Below the pieces are notes generated by a model. It was not told where the DNA came from, ran no database searches, and saw nothing but the letters and a program-made list of their open reading frames with translations. A stretch of 64,000 bases of DNA from Rubrivivax sp. (GTDB taxonomy: Bacteria > Pseudomonadota > Gammaproteobacteria > Burkholderiales > Burkholderiaceae_C). A program made the translations under genes and the position numbers. How positions within the stretch are numbered: the first letter of the stretch is position 1; each line of letters begins with the position of its first letter. Shown here in pieces: positions 1 to 7,144 of this stretch. The stretch is taken from positions 1 through 64,000 of the forward strand of contig JAUXVE010000103.1 in NCBI GenBank assembly GCA_030680415.1, in the 5' to 3' direction.

Positions 1-31
1 GCTTGCGCAGGCGGTTGAGGATGTCTTGCAT
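1..31 (-). CDS. Partial CDS running off the left edge (P4-like element)
   Basis: Only the first ten codons (MQDILNRLRK) lie in the window. The ATG follows the stop of the preceding minus-strand gene after an 11-base gap, with a GAGG stretch upstream that could serve as ribosome binding site. It continues the same operon as the primase/helicase genes. Too little is visible to name a function. Confidence 0.4.
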   Translation of the reverse strand, partial: MQDILNRLRK

Positions 32-42
32 GGTGCCGGCCC

Positions 43-321
43 TCAGTGCGCTGTCGCCACGTCGGTCGGTCCCTGCACAGTTGTCTGGAAGACCTGCACC
101 GCGCGGTCGGCGTCTCCAATCTGCAGCGCGATGCGGCGCAGCCCGCCGGGCTCGAAGTCGATCACCAGCCGGCGCTGCACCGTACCGGGATCGAAGCCCG
201 CGAGTAGCGCCTCAAACTGGCCGGGGTTGACGCGCTGCGCGTGCGCCGTGCCGTCGATGACGATGACTTCGGCTGCCTCGAAGAATGCAGCCAGGTGCGC
301 GTCGATGTTCATGGTGTCCAT
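43..321 (-). CDS. Hypothetical protein of P4-like element, 92 aa
   Basis: I do not recognise this small protein. It is acidic and soluble-looking, with no signal peptide or membrane segment. The middle holds a regular alternating stretch (VIVIDGTAHAQRVNP) and a likely beta-rich C-terminal half. I chose the ATG at 321; an ATG three codons later (312) is equally possible, and the open frame also extends upstream to 567 through a gene in another frame. It follows the helicase and the 116-aa ORF in the same direction, so it is probably the next gene of the element's replication or packaging operon. Confidence 0.45.
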   Translation of the reverse strand: MDTMNIDAHLAAFFEAAEVIVIDGTAHAQRVNPGQFEALLAGFDPGTVQRRLVIDFEPGGLRRIALQIGDADRAVQVFQTTVQGPTDVATAH

Positions 322-341
322 TCGGTAAGAGTCAATCTTGC

Positions 342-692
342 TCAAGGCCGCGATGGTCGCCAGCCAGGCCGGATTCGAGGCTCGGTCCGTGAGTCCCACT
401 TTTCGACCGGCGGGTTTTTGTTGGCGTCGGGGCACTTGTGGCGCCGGCCGTGCCCTTCGGGCAGCTTCGGCAGCGGCTCGCCGGCCAGTTGCGCCACGGT
501 TCGGGTCCACGGTTCGGCGGTCAGTCCGGTCGGTGCAATCGGTGTAATCGGTGATTCCGCATTGCACTCACGGGTCTGGTGGTCAGTCATGTCAGTCAAT
601 TCATAGATTGCAAAGCGTGTGCGCGTGAGGGGTAGTGGCTGCAATGGCGGATCACCGACTTCACCGATTGCACCGATGTGGCCGGCAGTCAC
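342..692 (-). CDS. Hypothetical protein of P4-like element, 116 aa
   Basis: The ATG overlaps the helicase stop codon in the ATGA arrangement seen between all upstream genes of this operon, which supports translation. The protein is low in recognisable structure. Its N-terminus (HIGAIGEVGD) and centre (SPITPIAPT) have a three-residue rhythm because the DNA there consists of 9-base-spaced repeats, so the coding sequence and a repeat array share the same bases. I do not recognise a domain. An internal ATG at the MTDHQT stretch could be the true start. It may be real, or only an open frame across a cis-acting region. Confidence 0.4.
   Translation of the reverse strand: MTAGHIGAIGEVGDPPLQPLPLTRTRFAIYELTDMTDHQTRECNAESPITPIAPTGLTAEPWTRTVAQLAGEPLPKLPEGHGRRHKCPDANKNPPVEKWDSRTEPRIRPGWRPSRP
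530..676. repeat. Two inverted arrays of 9-bp-spaced TCGGTG hexamers (iteron-like)
   Basis: TCGGTG occurs at 530, 539 and 548 on the plus strand. Its complement CACCGA occurs at 653, 662 and 671. Each array therefore has three units with an exact 9-base period, and the two arrays face opposite ways about 100 bases apart. They lie just downstream of the primase/helicase genes. P4-type elements use short repeats bound by the alpha primase-helicase as origin sequences, so an origin or binding-site role is a reasonable inference. No function is proven by sequence alone. Confidence 0.45.
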
Positions 693-2026
693 GACAGCGC
701 CCGGGCGGCCCGGATTTGGTCGGCCACGCTTAGATGGTCTTGCGCGTAAACGGCAACGCGGCGGCCGCTCACGGTGAAGTAGCCGTCGTCGGTGCCGATG
801 TTGCGGACCAGCACGTACTTGGCGCGGCTCATCTTGTGTGGCAGGGATCGGCGCTGCCTCCGATCGCGCAGTTCGTTGGTCAGGTCATTCATCTGCATGA
901 ATTCGGCCTTATCGATGATCCTCTGCAGAGTGACGGCCTTCGGGTTAGCCATCGCTTCGAGCACGTCGCGCAGCTCGCCGGCTTCCGGCGCATCGCCGGC
1001 CGCGACGACACTCCAGAATGCAGGCGTCTTCGGTGGCGGTGCCTTCGGGTCGAAGTCGCTCAGGTCGAGCGCGGCCAGGTAGGCGCCGACGTGCCCAATG
1101 CCGCCGGCAGCGAACCACGAATACAGCGTGTTCCAGTACCCGATGTCGAAGTCGTCACGCTTGCTGGGCGACCACGCGACGTAATGCCGGCGGTCGTCGG
1201 CGGGCAGATACAGCCCGTCGCCGAGGTGGTTCGTCGTGATGATGACCCCGCACACATTGGCGACGTTGGTTTCTCGAAGGTGTTTCTCGTCAACTCGCAG
1301 CACGTCAGGCGGTGCCGCTATCACGGCCTTCGTGTGGTCGTAGAAGGCGAAGCGGTCAACGTCGCCCAGGTCGCGCGCTTCGTTCACGCGGATCACCACG
1401 GCCTTGAGAAAACCATTGAACCGGCCCAGCATCTGAACCGGGCTGATGTCGCTCCAATTCCACGGCCCTACAGCGGTCTTCACTGGCTCTAGAAGCGTGT
1501 CCTTGCCGATGCCCTGCAGGCCACCCAGCACCAGGGCGTGATTGCACTTGTCGCCAGGTCGCTGGACACGATGCGCCAGCCACCTACTGATGTGCTCGGC
1601 GTCATCTGGATAGACGCGCTGCAGGTGATCTATCCACGGGCCGGCCTTGCCCGCGTCACCCCGAGGCCGCTCAGGCGGGCGGTACAGATTGAAGACGGTT
1701 GCCCCCTCATGCCGAGCCCAGCCGCTCACCTGTAGCACGCGGTCGTTGATGATCTGCGGTTCGGCCGGGTGCCAGGCTAGTTGTTCAACAGCGCGGTGCT
1801 TGTCGAGCCAGGTCGCAGGCGCAACCGGCTTGTCATTCACTTTCGGCCAGCGCACCCGGCCATTAACCGATGCCGCCGGCCACAGCTCGCGCGTCGGAAT
1901 GAACAGGTATTGATGGCTCGGCATGTGCGCGCGGAAGTCATCCAGGCCGATGCCCTCGACCTCCTGCGGCGCCCGGTGCGGCACGGACTGCTCAAGCCCT
2001 TCGGCGAAGGTCTCTGCGAAGTTCAT
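689..2026 (-). CDS. P4-like replicative helicase, DUF5906 family, 445 aa
   Basis: This is the helicase half of a P4-alpha-like replication module. A Walker A motif GLQGIGKDT has its lysine near residue 175, in the superfamily 3-type ATPase domain typical of phage and satellite replication proteins. Downstream come the acidic DVDRFAFYDHTKAVIA region and a VIITTNH segment, consistent with Walker B and sensor elements. The C-terminal third (about 340-445) is basic and winged-helix-like. In classical P4 the primase and helicase are fused; here they are two genes overlapping by four bases (ATGA), which suggests coupled translation. The family assignment is good; the DNA substrate is inferred. Confidence 0.85.
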   Translation of the reverse strand: MNFAETFAEGLEQSVPHRAPQEVEGIGLDDFRAHMPSHQYLFIPTRELWPAASVNGRVRWPKVNDKPVAPATWLDKHRAVEQLAWHPAEPQIINDRVLQVSGWARHEGATVFNLYRPPERPRGDAGKAGPWIDHLQRVYPDDAEHISRWLAHRVQRPGDKCNHALVLGGLQGIGKDTLLEPVKTAVGPWNWSDISPVQMLGRFNGFLKAVVIRVNEARDLGDVDRFAFYDHTKAVIAAPPDVLRVDEKHLRETNVANVCGVIITTNHLGDGLYLPADDRRHYVAWSPSKRDDFDIGYWNTLYSWFAAGGIGHVGAYLAALDLSDFDPKAPPPKTPAFWSVVAAGDAPEAGELRDVLEAMANPKAVTLQRIIDKAEFMQMNDLTNELRDRRQRRSLPHKMSRAKYVLVRNIGTDDGYFTVSGRRVAVYAQDHLSVADQIRAARALS

Positions 2027-2841
2027 GCCGCCCTCCGGTCATTCCAGTCGGCGCGCTGGGTTGCCGGCGCGATGACGCGAACGTCAACACCAGCAGCGGC
2101 CCACCGGTCGGCGCAGTCGCCCGCGGCCTTGATGCCTGCAGGGTCGTGGTCGGCGCCGACGATCAAGGTCTCGATGCCCGCGAGCACCGGCAGCGCGGCC
2201 ATGTTGCCGGCGTCAATGCAGGCCCACACGGGTTGATAGGCCAGCGCCAGACTGAGCGCACTCTCGACGCCTTCGGCCACTGCCAGGCCGTAGGTGACGC
2301 ACTCATCCGGCCACAGCCGGATGACGCCATGCTTCTTGACGTGTCCACCCAGCAGCAGCCGCGGCGGGTCGCAGTCGGCCTTGGTGCCATCGGCCCGCAC
2401 CCAGGTCCGGTGCAGCGTCATCGGCTCGCGCGTAACTGCATGAGTCACCAGCGCCACCAGCGCCGGCCCGACGTAGCCCGATGGATGTCGCAGCGCCGGG
2501 TGAAACCGCAGATCACCATCGGCCGGCGGGATCACGCAGCCGCGGGCCAGCAGGTACTGCTCGCCGATGGTGCTGTGAACCTCGATACAGGCGCCGAACA
2601 GCTCCAGGCCGTACTGGCTCAGGGTCTCGCGCTTGAGTGGCGCCACGGGCCTAGAAACGGGCTTGCCGGGCCTGCGCTCGGTGCGCTCGTCGCGCAGGGT
2701 TTCGACGTACCCGCAGCGGAAGCAATGGGCGACCCCGCGGCCGGCCTCGACAGTCACGCCTAGAGTCCTGTCGCGCTCGCTCCGTCCGCAGTCCGGGCAG
2801 GTCTGACGGGTGGCGCCTTGCCAGTCAATGACGGCGCTCAT
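2023..2841 (-). CDS. Toprim-domain primase of P4-like element, 272 aa
   Basis: The N-terminus carries a zinc-ribbon primase motif: CPDC near residue 16, then CFRC about 25 residues later, as in P4-type primases. The second half has a toprim fold with the glutamate motif LAVAEGVESALSL and the acidic motif VGADHDPAG, the metal-binding residues for primer synthesis. I placed the start at the ATG at 2841, which overlaps the upstream stop in an ATGA, and not at the far-upstream open frame. With the following helicase gene it forms a split version of the P4 alpha protein. It probably makes RNA primers at the element's origin. Confidence 0.85.
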   Translation of the reverse strand: MSAVIDWQGATRQTCPDCGRSERDRTLGVTVEAGRGVAHCFRCGYVETLRDERTERRPGKPVSRPVAPLKRETLSQYGLELFGACIEVHSTIGEQYLLARGCVIPPADGDLRFHPALRHPSGYVGPALVALVTHAVTREPMTLHRTWVRADGTKADCDPPRLLLGGHVKKHGVIRLWPDECVTYGLAVAEGVESALSLALAYQPVWACIDAGNMAALPVLAGIETLIVGADHDPAGIKAAGDCADRWAAAGVDVRVIAPATQRADWNDRRAA

Positions 2842-3164
2842 GGCTGAACCCCTGCAACATGCGCGAGCCAGCTTTCCAGCGCGGCCACGTCGGCGAACGT
2901 GCGCGAGTGCTGCCACTTGAACGCGAGAAACTCGCTGCCGCCTCCGGGCTTGCCGACAAGGTGCACCGTTACCCCGGCCATCGCAGCGCGAGCCATGGCA
3001 CCAGTGATGCGCTTGTCGAGCGCCTCGACTGCGGCACGGGCGGCTGCTTCGTCGTGTTGCACGTCGGCCAGCGGCGCGGCACAATCGGCGTGCTTGTTTT
3101 CGGTTTGGTCTTGGCGGGGGCTGTCGTTGGCGCGACTGGCCCCCGTTGCATTTGGGGCCGTCAT
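2838..3164 (-). CDS. Hypothetical protein of P4-like element, 108 aa
   Basis: A small soluble protein between the AlpA-type regulator and the primase, overlapping both neighbours by four bases. The N-terminal 40 residues are polar and probably disordered. The remainder (roughly 45-105) contains alternating hydrophobic positions and the stretch VTVHLVGKPGGGSEFLAFKWQHSRTF, which looks like a compact alpha/beta fold. Proteins of this size and position are common in related integrated elements but have no known job. The ATG at 3164 was preferred over an upstream one because it gives the ATGA overlap with the preceding stop. Confidence 0.6.
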   Translation of the reverse strand: MTAPNATGASRANDSPRQDQTENKHADCAAPLADVQHDEAAARAAVEALDKRITGAMARAAMAGVTVHLVGKPGGGSEFLAFKWQHSRTFADVAALESWLAHVAGVQP

Positions 3165-3355
3165 GCGGCCACCGCCTGCTTGCCCTGCGCCGCGATCCAT
3201 GCGGCCACATCGCTGGAGCGCCACGCAACAGCGCCACCGCCGGCCAGCGTCACGGGCTTGGGGAACTTGCCAGCCTTCATCAGCGCATAGATGCTGGAGC
3301 GGCTGTAGCCCGTCGCCAGCCTCACGGCCGGGGCGCGCATCAAGGTATCTGTCAT
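3161..3355 (-). CDS. alpA: AlpA-family excisionase/transcriptional regulator, 64 aa
   Basis: A MerR-like winged-helix DNA-binding protein of the AlpA family. The motif YSRSSIYALMKAGKFPKPVTL around residues 17-37 is the typical helix-turn-helix, followed by the wing region VAWRSSDVAAWIA. In prophages this family activates integrase transcription or acts as an excision factor. It is the first gene of the primase/helicase operon and sits directly downstream of a repeat-rich region (3455-3537) that could be its operator. The length matches the family. Confidence 0.85.
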   Translation of the reverse strand: MTDTLMRAPAVRLATGYSRSSIYALMKAGKFPKPVTLAGGGAVAWRSSDVAAWIAAQGKQAVAA

Positions 3356-3454
3356 CGTCTCGCCTTCCGCTCCTTTCCGCGCTGCACCCAGGTGGGTGCG
3401 GATAGGCGGGATTGGATTGGGGCGAAGCCTGATTACCGCGCTTCTGGCGAATGC
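3356..3454. promoter_or_regulatory. Leader region upstream of alpA
   Basis: About 100 non-coding bases between the alpA start and the repeat cluster. They must carry the promoter of the minus-strand replication operon if it is transcribed independently. I see no convincing -35/-10 pair. A small dyad (CACCCAGGTGGGTG) is present near 3388. Confidence 0.25.
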
Positions 3455-3537
3455 GAAGCGCGGGTGATGGTCCTAGGTCACCCGCGCTTCAGCGGGTGAG
3501 AAGCGCGGGTCACGAACGCGGGTGAATGCGGGTGAAC
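3455..3537. repeat. GCGGGTGA iteron cluster with a 13-bp perfect inverted repeat
   Basis: Bases 3455-3467 (GAAGCGCGGGTGA) are repeated as a perfect inverted copy at 3478-3490 with a 10-base centre containing CCTAGG. Further direct copies of GCGGGTGA or GCGGGTCA follow at 3492, 3505, 3518 and 3529, ending in GGTGAAC. The array fills most of the gap between the alpA operon start and the end of the preceding gene. The GGTGAAC core resembles P4 alpha-binding iterons, so it could be a replication control region, an AlpA operator, or both. The inverted repeat could also end upstream transcription, but no T-run follows. Confidence 0.55.
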
Positions 3538-4223
3538 TACCCCAGTTCGGGATGGTCCTCTCGATAGGACACCCAAGCCTTGGTCCATGTCTTTAACGTG
3601 GGTCGAGTCCTAAATGCACGGTCGATCTCCTGCACTGGCGTGGCGGGTCCGCGTGGCCGCTTGGCGGCGAGGGCGCGCGCGACTTTGATCGGCCACCACG
3701 TCGCTTGCTTCGGAGATGCGCCGCCGGTGCCTTTGGTGGCCTTGCACGCCACCAGCCAATCAGGCACACGCTTGTTGATCGTCGTCCTCCACTGCAGGCT
3801 GGTCCATTTCAGCCCATCGAACCCGTCGCACAGTTGTTCAGTTGTGATTGGTATGCCTGCTTCTTCTTGGCTCGCTTCGGCGTGACTCGGACTCGCGCAT
3901 GCCGCTTGCTGTGATAGCTGCGCGCGCTTTGCGGCCGTCTCGGGACAGGTGCTTGGGGCGCCTACGCTCGCCAGCGGCTGCACCGCCACCGCCAGCGCTT
4001 GCGCTTTGGCCCAGCGGTCCACTACGGCGGTCAGGTGCGCTTGAATCGCTGCCGTCGCCTTCGTGTTGCCCGTCAGTTCGGCTTGCCGATAGACCTCGGG
4101 CAGCGCCCCGGCTTCGGCCAGCAGGCGCGGGCCTGCTAGGTCAACCTCGAATCGCTCAAGCGCGCCGGGCAGGTTCGCCAGCCGGTCGCGGGCGAGCAAC
4201 GTTAAACGGTGTTTCAGTTCCAT
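3537..4223 (-). CDS. Hypothetical protein downstream of integrase, 228 aa
   Basis: I do not recognise the family. The N-terminal 80 residues are helical and charged (MELKHRLTLLARDRLANLPG onward). A central stretch (about 85-125) is low-complexity, rich in Ala, Ser and Gln. The C-terminal 100 residues contain aromatic-rich motifs (WTSLQWRTTINKRVPDWLVACKATKG, KTWTKAWVSYREDHPELG) that look like a small DNA-associated domain. The ATG at 4223 lies eight bases after the integrase stop, so the two genes are probably co-transcribed. The position suggests an element-specific accessory role, but none can be assigned. Confidence 0.6.
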   Translation of the reverse strand: MELKHRLTLLARDRLANLPGALERFEVDLAGPRLLAEAGALPEVYRQAELTGNTKATAAIQAHLTAVVDRWAKAQALAVAVQPLASVGAPSTCPETAAKRAQLSQQAACASPSHAEASQEEAGIPITTEQLCDGFDGLKWTSLQWRTTINKRVPDWLVACKATKGTGGASPKQATWWPIKVARALAAKRPRGPATPVQEIDRAFRTRPTLKTWTKAWVSYREDHPELG

Positions 4224-4231
4224 GCGCACCT

Positions 4232-5494
4232 CTAGGCAGCCGAGCGATTCGACAGGTTGACAACGTTCGCAGCTGCCACCGGCCGGGCGCAGTAGTCGGC
4301 CCATGCCTGCATGAGTTTGCTTCTCTTCAGCAGCAAATCGCCACGCTGATAGGCGGCCTCGACCTTGCTCTCGACGGTGTGCGCCAGCGCGGCCTCGGCT
4401 ATCTCGCGCGGGAAGTTTGTCTGCTCGGCTGCCCAGTCCCTGAATGAGCTGCGGAACCCGTGAACCGTGAGGTCGGCGCGGCCCATGCGCTTGAGCAGCA
4501 TCAAGCCGGCCATGTTGGACAGCGGTCTGCCCTCCCGTGCGCCCGGAAAGATGTAGCTCGACCCGGTGTCGCTGATTGAACTCTTGATCAGCGCCAGCGC
4601 GGCGTCGGACAGCGGCACGCGGTGCGGCTTGCCTGCTTTCATGCGCTCGCCCGGAACGGTCCAGATTCCGGCGTCGAGGTCGAACTCGTCGCGCGTGGCG
4701 TTGAACACTTCGCTGGTGCGCGCGGCGGTCAAGATGATCAACTCGACGGCACGGGCGCTGGTGCCCTGCTCTGCCCGCAGCGCCTGCATGAACTCGCCCA
4801 TCTCGACGTAGGGCAGCGCGGCGTGATGCTCGACCCTTGTCACCTTTTCCGGCGGCGCCAGCAAGTTGTCGAGGTGGCCCTTCCACCGCGCCGGGTTCTC
4901 GCCCGTGCGCAGCTTCTGCGCCGCGGCCCACGACAGCACCGATTCGACGCGGCCACGCACACGCTTTGCGGTCTCGGTCTTGACGGCCCAAATCGGCGTG
5001 AGCACCTTCAGCACCAGCGCGGTGTCCACCGCGGCCACGGGCAGCTTGCCGAAGACCGGGCTCGCATAGGTCGCCAGCGTATTGGTCCACTGCTCGGCGT
5101 GCTTCTCATTGCGCCAGCCGCTGCGGTGCGTCTCGATGTACTGCCCGGCGCACTGGTCGAAGGTCAACGCACGGGCGGCGGCGGCCTGCGAAGTCAGCCG
5201 CTGCGCGCCGCGCGCCTCGATAGGGTCGGTGCCGTCGAGCACCTGCTTACGGCAGTCCGCGGCCTTGTCGCGCGCGTCGGCCAGCGTGACGGTGTGCAGC
5301 GCCCCTAGACCCATCTCGCGGGCCTTGCCGTTGAGCGTGAACCGGAAGACCCAGCTCTTGGTGCCGACCGTCGAGACCTGCAGCCACAGGCCACCGCCGT
5401 CGCCGTAGTGGCCCGGCTTCTTCTTCTTCGCCACCGCCGTCGCCGACAGCTTGAAAATCGTCCGCCTAACTGAGTTACCCATGATCCTACCCAC
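4232..5494 (-). CDS. int: P4-type tyrosine integrase, 420 aa
   Basis: A site-specific recombinase of the P4 integrase group. The N-terminal DUF4102 arm-binding domain (about 10-90, with LPGH-like HYGDGGGLWLQV) is followed by a core-binding domain and a catalytic domain. The active-site residues are visible: Arg259 (TAARTSE), His345 and Arg348 (HGFR), His372 (LAHT) and the nucleophile Tyr382 (AAYQRGD). The gene is intact, with usual family length. Its start faces glgA, so the attachment site should be in the 157 bases before glgA or in the glgA end. An ATG four codons downstream of the chosen start is an alternative. Confidence 0.93.
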   Translation of the reverse strand: MGRIMGNSVRRTIFKLSATAVAKKKKPGHYGDGGGLWLQVSTVGTKSWVFRFTLNGKAREMGLGALHTVTLADARDKAADCRKQVLDGTDPIEARGAQRLTSQAAAARALTFDQCAGQYIETHRSGWRNEKHAEQWTNTLATYASPVFGKLPVAAVDTALVLKVLTPIWAVKTETAKRVRGRVESVLSWAAAQKLRTGENPARWKGHLDNLLAPPEKVTRVEHHAALPYVEMGEFMQALRAEQGTSARAVELIILTAARTSEVFNATRDEFDLDAGIWTVPGERMKAGKPHRVPLSDAALALIKSSISDTGSSYIFPGAREGRPLSNMAGLMLLKRMGRADLTVHGFRSSFRDWAAEQTNFPREIAEAALAHTVESKVEAAYQRGDLLLKRSKLMQAWADYCARPVAAANVVNLSNRSAA

Positions 5495-5508
5495 GTTCAG
5501 AATGTGGA

Positions 5509-5614
5509 TTGGACTGTATCCGATTAGACGGGGTTGGACAAGGGGGTGCCGTTTTCGCTAGTGCTGGCGCGGCTTATCGGCCGGTCTTGTGGGTAGCGTT
5601 GGACGGCGCTGGAC
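5509..5614. repeat. TTGGAC direct repeats between integrase and glgA (possible arm sites)
   Basis: TTGGAC occurs at 5509, 5534 and 5599, and a variant CTGGAC at 5609, all in the same orientation within the 157-base gap upstream of the integrase. Short directly repeated motifs at this position are typical of integrase arm-type sites near attL/attR. No tRNA gene is present here, and the second att copy is outside the window, so the crossover cannot be located. Confidence 0.35.
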
Positions 5615-5619
5615 TGCTC

Positions 5620-5638
5620 AAGAAAGGACGCCCCGTCC
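5620..5638 (-). terminator. Weak candidate terminator after glgA
   Basis: Reading the minus strand after the glgA stop, a stem GGACG/CGTCC with a GGG loop is followed by TTTCTT. The stem is only five base pairs, so the call is tentative, but position and T-rich tail fit. Confidence 0.4.
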
Positions 5639-5651
5639 GCCAGCGACCCGC

Positions 5652-7130
5652 TCAGCCCTCACCCAGCCGGCCCATGTGCTCCCCCGCCCGTACCGCCGTG
5701 TACAAGTCCAGGTAGGCCCGCGCCGGGCCCTCCCAGGACAGCGGTTGTGACATCGCCGTGGCTACCAGAGCTCGCCAGGTCCGGGCTACACGCCGCGCTT
5801 CGACAGCCCGCTTGACTGCCCGTTCGAAGGCCGCGGGCGTGGCGGCGTCGAAGCTGAAGCCGGTGGCGCGGCCGTCGGCCACGGCCTGTGGCGTGGCATC
5901 GGTGACGGTGTCGGCCAGCCCGCCGACGCGGCGCACGATCGGCAGCGTGCCGTAGCGCAGGCCGTACAGCTGCGTCAGCCCGCAGGGCTCGAAGCGTGAC
6001 GGCACCGCGATCGCGTCGGCGCCGGCAATCAGCCTATGCGCGCGCGCCTCGTCATAGCCGATATGCACATGCACGCGCCCCGGGTGCGCCAACATCGCCA
6101 TGCGCAGGGCTGCCTCCAAGCCCGGCTCGCCAGTGCCCTGGACGGCAAGCTGCACGCCCGCGCTCAGCAGGTCCGGCAGTGCCGCCAGCACCAGGTCCAG
6201 CCCCTTCTGCGCCGAGAGTCGGCTGACCACCGTCACCAGCAGTGCGTCGTCGTCGGCGTCCAGACCCAGCTCGCGCTGCAAGGCCTGCCGACAGCTGCGT
6301 TTGCCGCCCATCCGTTCAGCGTCGTAGCGCTCGGCGATCGCGGGGTCGGTGGCCGGGTTCCAGACCTCGTCGTCGATGCCGTTGAGCACACCCGTGACGC
6401 TGGCGCCGCGGCCGCGGATGACGCCGTCCAGGCCGCAGCCGAATTCGTGCGTGGCGATCTCGCGCGCGTAGGTCGGGCTCACGGTGGTGACGCGGTCGGC
6501 GAACAGCAGCCCGGCCTTCATGAAGCTGAGCTGGCCATGGAATTCCAGCCCCGCGGGGGACATCAGCCGCGTCGCCAGACCCAGCGTGGCCCAGTCGTGC
6601 ATCGGGAACAGCCCCTGGAAGGCCAGGTTGTGCACCGTAAACACGGTGCCGGCCGGCGTCGGCGGGTGCTCGGCGATGTAGGCGCAGGCCATCGCGGCAT
6701 GCCAGTCGTGGGCATGCACGATGTTGGGCACCCATGTCGAATCGGCGTCGTCGGCCGCGAGATGGGCAGCCACCCAGCCCAGCAGGGCAAAGCGCTGCAG
6801 GTTGTCGGGCCATTCCTCGCCCAGGCTGTCCTGGTAAGGGCCACCGCCGCGGCGATAGAGATAGGGTGCGTCGACCACGTACACCGGCAGCTGGCTGCCC
6901 GGCATGCGCGCCAGCAGCAGCCGCACGCGCAGGGCGCCGAAGCAGGGGCCGATGTCGATGACGGTACGCGCCCCCTGCACGCTGTCCATCACCGCCGGCA
7001 GCCCGGGCAGCAGCAGGCGCACGTCGGCGCCCTGCGCGGCCAGCGCCACCGGCAGCGCTGCCACGACATCGGCCAGGCCGCCGGTCTTGACCAGCGGGAA
7101 GACCTCGGCGGCCACATGCAGGACCTTCAT
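5652..7130 (-). CDS. glgA: Glycogen synthase (ADP-glucose), 492 aa
   Basis: A GT5-family glycosyltransferase that transfers glucose from ADP-glucose to growing alpha-1,4-glucan chains. The N-terminal KTGGLADV motif near residue 16 binds the ADP-glucose phosphate. [10 protein letters not shown] and the C-terminal [19 protein letters not shown] region with catalytic glutamates complete the GT-B fold. Length is normal. I used the ATG at 7130 because family members begin MKVL; an ATG two codons upstream (7136) is possible, and an AAGGA lies before both. It follows glgC by 14 bases, so the two form one operon. The P4-like element lies just downstream. Confidence 0.95.
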   Translation of the reverse strand: MKVLHVAAEVFPLVKTGGLADVVAALPVALAAQGADVRLLLPGLPAVMDSVQGARTVIDIGPCFGALRVRLLLARMPGSQLPVYVVDAPYLYRRGGGPYQDSLGEEWPDNLQRFALLGWVAAHLAADDADSTWVPNIVHAHDWHAAMACAYIAEHPPTPAGTVFTVHNLAFQGLFPMHDWATLGLATRLMSPAGLEFHGQLSFMKAGLLFADRVTTVSPTYAREIATHEFGCGLDGVIRGRGASVTGVLNGIDDEVWNPATDPAIAERYDAERMGGKRSCRQALQRELGLDADDDALLVTVVSRLSAQKGLDLVLAALPDLLSAGVQLAVQGTGEPGLEAALRMAMLAHPGRVHVHIGYDEARAHRLIAGADAIAVPSRFEPCGLTQLYGLRYGTLPIVRRVGGLADTVTDATPQAVADGRATGFSFDAATPAAFERAVKRAVEARRVARTWRALVATAMSQPLSWEGPARAYLDLYTAVRAGEHMGRLGEG

Positions 7131-7144
7131 GCCCATGGCGTCCT

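Noticed and set aside
3455..3537. CRISPR array
   Set aside because: The repeats are 8 bases long with irregular short gaps, far below CRISPR repeat and spacer lengths, and there are no cas genes.
5495..5660. tRNA gene as integration target
   Set aside because: No cloverleaf, T-loop GGTTCRA box or CCA end could be found on either strand near the integrase.
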